Notes under the pieces: generated by a model
Databases searched by the model: none
What the model was told of the DNA's origin: nothing
Seen by the model: the letters and a program-made list of their open reading frames with translations, nothing else
Shown: positions 35,707-42,486 of the stretch, piece by piece
How the letters are laid out: every line of letters starts with the position of its first letter
Numbering within the stretch: the first letter of the stretch is position 1
DNA from: Eisenibacter elegans DSM 3317
GTDB lineage: Bacteria; Bacteroidota; Bacteroidia; Cytophagales; Microscillaceae
Direction: 5' to 3'
NCBI RefSeq assembly: GCF_000430505.1
Contig: NZ_AUMD01000020.1
Coordinates: 186,001-250,000 of the forward strand
DNA length: 64,000 nt
Translations under genes and position numbers: made by a program

Positions 35707-36327
35707 ATGCGAAGAGCTTTACCGTTTTACTTATCCGCCTGTTTTTGGATAACTACTGCCCTGTTGGGGCTAAGCAGCTGTGGAGGGCAGCCAGGATCTC
35801 ACGAACTGAAGGAAAATTTTTTGGCGCACCAGTCTGACTATGTGGAGGTTGCTAACTTATTTGCTAAGCAAAACAGTATCAAAAGGATGACCATTTTTTC
35901 GGCCTACGACAACAAAGCCTGCGATTATATCAACCATTGGCAATACTGTGGTGATGGATGGATGTACCTCAACCCAGACAGCCCCAATGGTAAGCCCCTC
36001 AAAGCTGCCACAATCAATGATGTGTTGAGACACGAAAACATCAAAAGGGCTGATTATGACTACTATTATCAATTCTTACAAAAACATCAATTGAGCGAGA
36101 TTCGCTTTGTACAAGAGGTGGAGACCCTCAAAAACGGGGGAAACCGCGAAAATGCTTGCGAAAACTGTGTCGAATTTAGCTACCGCAATAATGTCGGGGT
36201 GCGTCATTCACCCCAGTATTACAAAGCAGCCGATGATATGTATGTCAAACGTATGGAAGATGGGTGGTATTTGTTTCAGAAAAACAGCTCTGTAACAGCC
36301 CCGAACAAAGATTTGATACAACAATAA
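35707..36327 (+). CDS. Lipoprotein of unknown function, 206 aa
   Basis: Signal peptide and lipobox LSSC (Cys25), then a domain with two or three conserved-looking cysteine pairs (NKACDY, QYCGDGW, NACENCVEF) that may form disulfides or bind metal, and many Tyr. The next gene follows 19 bases later on the same strand, so they are likely co-transcribed. No family is recognised. Confidence 0.65.
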   Translation: MRRALPFYLSACFWITTALLGLSSCGGQPGSHELKENFLAHQSDYVEVANLFAKQNSIKRMTIFSAYDNKACDYINHWQYCGDGWMYLNPDSPNGKPLKAATINDVLRHENIKRADYDYYYQFLQKHQLSEIRFVQEVETLKNGGNRENACENCVEFSYRNNVGVRHSPQYYKAADDMYVKRMEDGWYLFQKNSSVTAPNKDLIQQ

Positions 36328-36346
36328 ACCCTAAATTACCCCACTG

Positions 36347-36904
36347 ATGGAAGCTGTTTTTTTTAAAACACCGCAGGCCTTCAGACAATGGCTTGAAGCC
36401 CATCACGAACAAGAGACCGCCTTGGTTGTGGGATTTTACAAAGTACATACTGGCAAGGCATCTATGACTTGGCCTGAATCTGTAGACCAAGCACTTTGTT
36501 TTGGCTGGATTGATGGTGTCCGCAAGTCCATCGATGCAGACAGTTATTGTATCCGCTTTACCCCTCGCAAACAAAACAGTATCTGGAGTGCTGTCAATAT
36601 TGCCAAAGTCGAACAGCTTATCGAGGCGAGCCTGATGACACCCGCAGGACTGAAAGCCTACAGCTTCAGAACCGCTGACAAGTCAAAGGTCTATGCGTAT
36701 GAAACAAACCCGCTTGAACTAACAACGGATTTTGAAGCACAATTTAAAAAAGAAACCGCTGCTTGGGCATTTTTCTCAAACCAAGCCCCTTCTTACCAAC
36801 GATTGATAGTGCATTGGGTGATGAGCGCCAAACAAGAAAAAACGAGACAATCGCGTCTAGACAAAGTCATTGTGGCTAGCAAAGAACAAAAACGGCTTCA
36901 GTAA
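36347..36904 (+). CDS. YdeI/OmpD-associated family protein
   Basis: A 185-residue cytoplasmic protein with the family's marks: FKTPQAFRQWLEAHH at the start, ALVVGFYKVHTGKASMTWPE, then ALCFGWIDGVRKSID and CIRFTPRKQNSIWSAVNI. The C-terminal helix carries the SYQRLIVHWVMSAKQEKTRQ motif with paired basic residues. Members are common and may protect DNA or bind small cationic molecules, but the role is not established. It follows a lipoprotein gene closely; the adjacency may simply be a chance operon. Confidence 0.85.
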   Translation: MEAVFFKTPQAFRQWLEAHHEQETALVVGFYKVHTGKASMTWPESVDQALCFGWIDGVRKSIDADSYCIRFTPRKQNSIWSAVNIAKVEQLIEASLMTPAGLKAYSFRTADKSKVYAYETNPLELTTDFEAQFKKETAAWAFFSNQAPSYQRLIVHWVMSAKQEKTRQSRLDKVIVASKEQKRLQ

Positions 36905-36915
36905 ATCCTGATCCA

Positions 36916-36996
36916 AAACTGTGGGCTAAATCTCATTGTGCCCCAAAATGAGGCCTCAGCTTATCTCGGAGCTGTTTTTCCAAAAATGTCCAGTGG
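36916..36996 (+). repeat. Family 1 element, copy lacking the left end and one hairpin arm
   Basis: Runs AAACTGTGGGCTAAATCTCA, CCCCAAAATGAGGCCTCAGC, CTCGGAGCT and then directly TTTTTCCAAAAATGTCCAGT followed by GG. Compared with 26671 the second arm of the palindrome is deleted. Confidence 0.7.
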
Positions 36997-37067
36997 CGTG
37001 CCCTGATCCTATACCCATATTTTTAATCTCTGATACTTCCGAGCCCTTGTATGGTGTGTCTAGATTG

Positions 37068-38906
37068 CTAGTTGTGAGAGGATGTCCCCATTTGATTCCA
37101 GTCTTCGAGTGCTTCAGCCTTGGTTACAATCTGATGGATGATTTCATCTAAAGCTTGGGCGCTTTGGTGCAGGCTGTCCATCAGTTGCCTAAAAAAGCCT
37201 GACTCTATCGGTTCTTGGCGCAGCAGCCTTACAAGACCAATGATGGAGGCCAAAGGCCGCCGGACTTCGTGGGCTTGTATCCAAGCAATTTCGCGCAGCC
37301 GCTCATTGATTTCGAGCAGGGATTGTTGATAGGCTTTGCTGGCGCTGATGTCTCTAAAGTAGACCGTCAGCCCTTCGGTTGAAGGGTAGGCTGATACCCC
37401 AAACCAAGTATTGGTAGTTGGGTAGTACTCTTCAAACTGTACGCTAACCTGTTCTGACATTGCCCGTTGGTATTCTGAATAAAATTTGAGTGAGATGGCA
37501 TCGGCAAACTCATCCCAAAGGTTTTTGCCAATCAGGTTTTGGCGTTGGCGCTGAAGCAAAAGCTCAAAATTTTTGTTGACATAGGTGATCTTCCACTGTT
37601 TGTCAACAGCAAAAAAGCCATCGGTGATGCTCTCAAAAATACTGATTACTTCTTGGGCTTTTTGTTCAAGTGCCAGTTGTAGGTTTTTGATGGGGGTAAT
37701 GTCTCTCCCAAAGCAACTTACCCCTATGATTTGTTGTTGGGCGTTGTAGATAGGATAAAAACGCATTTCGAGGTGTTGGCTTGAGCCATCGGCCATCGGG
37801 ATTTCATTGATATAGGTAAGGCTCTGTCCTTCTAGTGCCAACTGATAGCGGGCTTGCCAAAAATCTACTTCTACACTGGGATTGTTGACTTTCAGCGCCG
37901 AGGCTCCTAGTACGGGTACGGTGTTGTCGAGGCGCATCAAAATGTCTTCATACGATTTGTTGAAGGCCGTGTAGCAAAGTTGGTAATCTACGGCCCAGAT
38001 AAAATCATCGGTATTGTCAATCAGCGCCTGTAGATTCTGTTTGAGACGCTGTATTTCCTCTTCTTGTTTGAGCCTGAGGGTTACATCGCGGCCTACCCCT
38101 TGGATTTCGACGGGGCTGCCGGTCTCATCACAAATGCTGACAAACTCCCACTCCGTCTGGATAAGCTCCTGGGTAATAGGGTGTTCTTGTCGCAAAATAA
38201 TGCGGACTACCTTGCCGATGTTCATCAGGCAAACCTCGATGACTTGCCGGCATTTGGGTGCATCTTCAGCAACAACCATATCAGAGAGCGAAAGCTTGAG
38301 GAGGTCTTCTGGGTGATACCCGAAATGGTTATAAAAATGTTGGTTGGCAAAGGTATAATTCCCTTCCAAATTGATACGAATAAGGCTGTTGCTTTGCGAA
38401 TGAATGAGCGAGTGGAGATAAGCCTCCCGTTGCTGGAGCAATTTGTTGGCTTGATGGAGTGATTTGAGGTGCTTTTGTAAGAGTTGGGCGTTATCGCGCA
38501 GCTGGTCATCGCGGTGGAGCAGTTCCTCTTTGAACTTCTGTAACTGCGCCAATGCCTCCTCTGATTCGAGGCTTTTGTGAGCACTGTGTATGCGTAAAGT
38601 TTGTCCTTGGTAGTGGATTTGTTGGATTTGATGCCAAAGCCATTGTGTGCTACCATCGGGCAGCAGGCTGGGGTATACACATTCGCAGCTACTTTTTTGT
38701 GACAGCTGACTCAGCTTATGCCGCACAAAATCGCCGTAACTATTCAATATATTATTTTGCCAAAAATCACCATCTGTCTTGATAACCTCGCTATCGAGCT
38801 GGTATAGTTTGGCTACCGCTTGATTGGCCATCAATACTTTGCCGCTAAGTATCTCTTGTACCCAAACGGCCTCGGGCAGGTTATCTAAAATTAGTTCAAG
38901 CAGCAT
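37068..38906 (-). CDS. Four-PAS sensor protein with a histidine-kinase DHp segment but no ATPase domain
   Basis: A 612-residue soluble protein. PAS units start near residues 5, 165, 290 and 415 (for example LEGNYTFANQHFYNHFGYHP, AVDKQWKITYVNKNFELLLQ), with a coiled coil at about 120-160. The C-terminal 70 residues are a HisKA-type dimerisation helix pair with His546 in AHEVRRPLASIIGLVRLL. The protein then ends; there is no HATPase_c domain (no N, G1 or G2 box). So it cannot phosphorylate itself and must either be phosphorylated in trans or act as a docking or inhibitory partner. Such truncated PAS proteins are frequent in Cytophagales. It is divergent from the SCP2-racemase gene. Confidence 0.85.
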   Translation of the reverse strand: MLLELILDNLPEAVWVQEILSGKVLMANQAVAKLYQLDSEVIKTDGDFWQNNILNSYGDFVRHKLSQLSQKSSCECVYPSLLPDGSTQWLWHQIQQIHYQGQTLRIHSAHKSLESEEALAQLQKFKEELLHRDDQLRDNAQLLQKHLKSLHQANKLLQQREAYLHSLIHSQSNSLIRINLEGNYTFANQHFYNHFGYHPEDLLKLSLSDMVVAEDAPKCRQVIEVCLMNIGKVVRIILRQEHPITQELIQTEWEFVSICDETGSPVEIQGVGRDVTLRLKQEEEIQRLKQNLQALIDNTDDFIWAVDYQLCYTAFNKSYEDILMRLDNTVPVLGASALKVNNPSVEVDFWQARYQLALEGQSLTYINEIPMADGSSQHLEMRFYPIYNAQQQIIGVSCFGRDITPIKNLQLALEQKAQEVISIFESITDGFFAVDKQWKITYVNKNFELLLQRQRQNLIGKNLWDEFADAISLKFYSEYQRAMSEQVSVQFEEYYPTTNTWFGVSAYPSTEGLTVYFRDISASKAYQQSLLEINERLREIAWIQAHEVRRPLASIIGLVRLLRQEPIESGFFRQLMDSLHQSAQALDEIIHQIVTKAEALEDWNQMGTSSHN

Positions 38907-39122
38907 CTTGGTGCGTTCCTTCTCAAAATGAACTATGTACAGCTAGGTCTATGATAAAAAAGAAGAACGATGTGTCGGAATCAGTAGCTTTAGAATGCTT
39001 GTAACAGGGTTTTACGACACCACTATTCGATTTTTCATAAAAGTAAAATGTAACACAGTAACGTTAGATAGCACTAAAATGTTCAGTCTTGGGCGCAAGG
39101 CCATAAATTCGTTTTCCATTTT

Positions 39123-39195
39123 ATACCAAGACTCACTTGATTTGAGGGCTCGCTAGGCTTGATTTTTTTGACGCTTACGAATTTTCAGGGTATAG
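39123..39195 (+). repeat. Family 3 AT-rich repeat, copy 2 (degenerate)
   Basis: ATACCAAGACTCACTTGATTTGAG, split by an insertion, then CTTGATTTTTTTGACGC and GAATTTTCAGGG. It lies in the 38907-39309 divergent spacer; no firm promoter is seen for either flanking gene. Confidence 0.45.
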
Positions 39196-39309
39196 TCCTG
39201 CGGATTTGCGCTATTTTTGGGAAGATAGCACAAGTTTTCGCATATTAGCCCTTGTATTGTGGGCTTAGCGCCCAAAAACTCACCAACACTAACTCACTAT
39301 AATCTGACA

Positions 39310-40887
39310 ATGACAACTTTAGCAGACATTTTTGCCTCTCTCCCGCAGCGCTTCAAGGCCGACAAGGCCGGCGACTACGCAGCGGTGTTTCATTTTGAGT
39401 TTGCCCTAGCCGACAAAAGCACCGAGCGCTATACCGTTCGGATAGGCCAAGGGGCTTGCCAAGTAGCGCCCGATTGGCAGGGCGAAGCAGCCTGTACCGT
39501 TCGTGCCGATGCGCAGACTTATATTGACCTGACACTGGGCAAGGGTAGCCCACAGATGGCCATTATGACCGGCAAAGTGAAAGTAAGCAATATCCCCGAA
39601 ATGCTTCGTTTTGCTCCGCTATTTGGCAAATTCACCCCGATTTCGGGCGAAGCGCCCGCTCCGCTAAAGGGTGCACCAACCCGCAAACCCACCCAAGGCC
39701 CTTTGCAAGGGCTGCGTATTGTAGACCTCACCCGCCTGCTGCCAGGCCCCTTGGCCACCATGCTGATGGCTGATATGGGGGCGGAGGTCATCAAGGTAGA
39801 GTCGCCTAGCTTCAAAGACTACACGCGAGATTTCCCGCCTTATATCAAGGGGGAGTCTGCCGCGTATTTGGCCTTTAACCGCTCCAAGCGTAACTTAGCG
39901 CTCGATTATAGCAAGCCCGAAGGCTATCAGGCCTTGTTGGAGCTGATTAAGACGGCAGATATTTTTATTGAGCAGTTTCGTCCTGGGGTGTTGCAAAAAA
40001 TGGGCTTGGCTTACGAAGACCTCAAAGCTGTCAACCCACGCCTGATTTATGTGTCTGTAACGGGTTATGGCCATACGGGACCCTATGCGCAGTTGGCCGG
40101 GCACGATCTCAACTACATCGCCTATGCAGGGCTGCTCTCGGGCAATGCGCAGAGTGCGCCACAAATCCCAACCCCACAGATTGCCGATATTGCGGGCGGC
40201 TCTTATATGGCCGTGATTGCTTGTCTAAGCGCCTTACATGCCCGCCAACAGACAGGCAAGGGGCAGTTTGTGGATGTGGCGATGCTTGATGGGGTGATGC
40301 CGCTGGCCATCAACAACCTAATGCTCTATACATCTACCGGCCAAAGCCCCAGCCGTGAGCAGGGCTTTCTCTCCGGTGGCTTGGTCAATTACGGCATCTA
40401 CCCCACCAAGGATGAGAAGTATGTGGTGCTAGGCACGCTGGAGGCGAAGTTTTGGAATAAGTTCTGTGAGGTAGTAGCCCGCCCCGAGTGGAAGAACCGG
40501 ATGCTCCCCGCTGCCCCCGATATTTTGGCCCAGCACAAGGCCGAGCTGACGGCGCTCTTCACCCAACACCCGCAGGCGTATTGGGTAGACCTTGGCCTCA
40601 AGCACGACTTGCTCATTACGCCGGTGTACGAAACCTCTGAGTTGGATCAAGACCCACAGGTGCAGGCTCGGCAGATGATTATCAGCCAAGAACACCCTGT
40701 GGCCGGTACGATTAAAAATATCGGGGTGCCGCTCAAGTTTTCGGATACACAGGCCGCACCAGCTTGGCCGGCTCCAGTGCTAGGTGAAGACTCGCTCGCC
40801 CTAATGCAAGAGATAGGTCTCAGCCCTGAGCAAATTCAGGCGCTTGCCAAAGCCGGACTGCTGACTTGCCAAACAGCGGAGAGGTAA
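39310..40887 (+). CDS. SCP2 domain fused to an alpha-methylacyl-CoA racemase-like CaiB/BaiF protein
   Basis: 525 residues from ATG 39310. Residues 1-105 are an SCP2 (sterol carrier) domain: LADIFASLPQRFKADKAGD, GACQVAPDWQGEAACTV, IMTGKVKVSN. Residues about 125-515 are a class III CoA-transferase-fold enzyme: GPLQGLRIVDLTRLLPGPLA, ADMGAEVIKVESP, FNRSKRNLALD. The racemase catalytic pair is in place: His265 in AGHDLNYIAYAG and Asp293 in PQIADIAGG, as in alpha-methylacyl-CoA racemase, rather than the Asp that forms the covalent intermediate in CoA-transferases. It likely flips the C2 methyl of 2-methylacyl-CoA so that beta-oxidation can proceed. The lipid-binding domain may present the acyl-CoA. 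An enoyl-CoA hydratase and an AtuA-related gene follow on the same strand. Confidence 0.88.
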   Translation: MTTLADIFASLPQRFKADKAGDYAAVFHFEFALADKSTERYTVRIGQGACQVAPDWQGEAACTVRADAQTYIDLTLGKGSPQMAIMTGKVKVSNIPEMLRFAPLFGKFTPISGEAPAPLKGAPTRKPTQGPLQGLRIVDLTRLLPGPLATMLMADMGAEVIKVESPSFKDYTRDFPPYIKGESAAYLAFNRSKRNLALDYSKPEGYQALLELIKTADIFIEQFRPGVLQKMGLAYEDLKAVNPRLIYVSVTGYGHTGPYAQLAGHDLNYIAYAGLLSGNAQSAPQIPTPQIADIAGGSYMAVIACLSALHARQQTGKGQFVDVAMLDGVMPLAINNLMLYTSTGQSPSREQGFLSGGLVNYGIYPTKDEKYVVLGTLEAKFWNKFCEVVARPEWKNRMLPAAPDILAQHKAELTALFTQHPQAYWVDLGLKHDLLITPVYETSELDQDPQVQARQMIISQEHPVAGTIKNIGVPLKFSDTQAAPAWPAPVLGEDSLALMQEIGLSPEQIQALAKAGLLTCQTAER

Positions 40888-41019
40888 CGCTTGTATGGCC
40901 GACTGTGGAGATACAGACCGTGGCGCTACGCTACTCCCCCATCATCGCCCAAGCCCGCGTGGTCGCACAGACTTTATGAGCGGTGACTGATGACTAACGG
41001 GCGAAGCTACACCGGCGTA

Positions 41020-41103
41020 AGCGGCTTAGTGATGCGCCAGCAGTACCCCGCAGCGAAGCGAGGAGTACAGCGGCGCAGCACGACCCCGAAGGGGGAAGCC
41101 CCA
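41020..41103 (+). repeat. Family 2 structured GC-rich repeat, copy 2
   Basis: Outer stem GGCTT (41024-41028)/AAGCC (41097-41101); middle stem GCGCC (41035-41039)/GGCGC (41073-41077); hairpin CCCC-GAA-GGGG (41085-41095). Relative to copy 1 both stems change on both sides and keep pairing. It lies in the 40888-41216 spacer, otherwise empty. Confidence 0.75.
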
Positions 41104-41216
41104 AAAAAACCGTCGCTTGGCGCTGAGAAGCAAAAGCCCCACAGCAGTGTGAAAATTCACAGATAAATGCTACATTGAACCTCCAAACTACTATTCATCC
41201 CAAAACGACGACGCAA

Positions 41217-42047
41217 ATGATGCCTTATACCCAAGCAGAAGTACAGAATTTATCCTCACAAACTTTTGCCTATATTTTGGTGCGGGAGGAGGGGCACACC
41301 CTGACCATCCGCCTAAACCGTCCTGAGAAGAAAAACGCGATGAGCCCGACTATGGTGCGTGAATATGCCTATGCGATGAGCTATGCGCATCACAGTCCGC
41401 ATATATGGGCGGTGGTGTTTGAGGCGGAGGGCAGCGTGTGGTGTGCTGGTGCCGACCTCAAGGCAATGCGCGGCCAAGAAGAACCGAATAACTCTAGTAT
41501 TCCTGCGTCTGAAGGCGACCAGCCTATCCTGATGGGCGAATTGTTTTGGCATATCCATAAGCCTGTGATTGCCAAGGTACACGCGCCTGTGTTTGCAGGT
41601 GGTTTTTTGTTGATTTGTGGTGCTACCTATGTGGTGGCCTCACCGGAGGCGCGTTTTAGCCTGCCCGAGGTCAAGCGGGGGATATTCCCGTTTCAGGTGT
41701 TGGCCAGCCTGCTACAGGTGATGCCCGCCCGCCGTGCGCTCGACCTCTGCCTGCGTGCGGCGACCCTCAGTGCGGAGGAGGCCGAACGTTATGGGCTTGT
41801 AACACACCTCTGCCCCGCCGATCAACTTGACACACAGGTAGCCGGGCTGCTGGAGGAGCTGAGTCAAAATTCTCCCTCGGCTATCCGCCTAGGGCTCAAA
41901 GCCTATGACCAGATGCGCAGCCTCGGCCAAGAGCAACTACACGGTTACCTTGCTCAGATGCTTCAGGAGACCATCCAGACCGCCGATGCGCAGGAGGGGC
42001 TGGCAGCTTTTGCCGAAAAGCGCCCCCCACAATGGAAGGGATATTGA
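41217..42047 (+). CDS. Enoyl-CoA hydratase/isomerase family protein
   Basis: 276 residues from ATG 41217 (ATG 41220 is equivalent). The crotonase fold is clear: ILVREEGHTLTIRLNRPEKK, the oxyanion loops WCAGADLKAMRG and HAPVFAGGFLL, and EARFSLPEVKRGIFP with the distal acidic residue, then LAAFAEKRPPQWKG, the usual tail. It hydrates or isomerises an enoyl-CoA; the substrate cannot be told from sequence, but methylglutaconyl-CoA or another branched acid fits the neighbours. The AtuA-related gene is 26 bases downstream. Confidence 0.88.
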   Translation: MMPYTQAEVQNLSSQTFAYILVREEGHTLTIRLNRPEKKNAMSPTMVREYAYAMSYAHHSPHIWAVVFEAEGSVWCAGADLKAMRGQEEPNNSSIPASEGDQPILMGELFWHIHKPVIAKVHAPVFAGGFLLICGATYVVASPEARFSLPEVKRGIFPFQVLASLLQVMPARRALDLCLRAATLSAEEAERYGLVTHLCPADQLDTQVAGLLEELSQNSPSAIRLGLKAYDQMRSLGQEQLHGYLAQMLQETIQTADAQEGLAAFAEKRPPQWKGY

Positions 42048-42073
42048 TTGATACACTTTAAACGCCTACTGAG

Positions 42074-42391
42074 ATGACTAAAAAAGTAAAACTCTATGAA
42101 GTAGCCTCTGCCCGATCTGGCGACAAAGGCGATATTTGTAACATTGGGCTGATGGCCAGTAGCCCCGAACTCTACCCCCTGCTGCGCTCACAGGTCACGG
42201 CTGACCGTGTGAAAGCGCACTTTGGGCCGCTGATACAGGGCAAGGTAGAACGATTTGAATGGGAGGCTATCGAAACGCTTAACTTCGTGTGCCATCAGGC
42301 GCTTGGCGGCGGCGGTGCCTCTTCGATGCGGATGGATCCGCTGGGCAAAAACTTCTCCAGCCTACTGCTGCAGATGGAAGTATCGCTTTGA
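42074..42391 (+). CDS. AtuA-related small protein (stand-alone AtuA C-terminal domain)
   Basis: A 105-residue protein with the marks of the AtuA C-terminal domain: VASARSGDKGDICNIGLMAS, ALGGGGASSMRMDPLGKNFS and a central VERFEWEAIETLNFVCHQ. In Pseudomonas AtuA is encoded in the acyclic terpene (citronellol/geraniol) cluster with a geranoyl-CoA carboxylase, and AtuA-like genes often accompany acyl-CoA carboxylases; the exact reaction is unknown. Here only the C-terminal domain is encoded, in an operon with an enoyl-CoA hydratase, and the acyl-CoA carboxylase genes are 7-9 kb away on the other strand. This supports one branched acyl-CoA pathway split over two loci. Confidence 0.85.
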   Translation: MTKKVKLYEVASARSGDKGDICNIGLMASSPELYPLLRSQVTADRVKAHFGPLIQGKVERFEWEAIETLNFVCHQALGGGGASSMRMDPLGKNFSSLLLQMEVSL

Positions 42392-42465
42392 ATTATCGCC
42401 TGCCAATGCCCCCACAGGACTAAGAAAAGCCTGTTGGGGCGTGCCTTCCTGTTTGGGGTTTATCT

Positions 42466-42484
42466 AGTCTGCTTGGGGCAGACT
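42466..42484. terminator. Possible terminator hairpin between convergent genes
   Basis: AGTCTGC (42466-42472) pairs with GCAGACT (42478-42484), with no T-run on either strand. It sits between the AtuA-related stop and the convergent stop at 42487. Confidence 0.35.
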
Positions 42485-42486
42485 GT

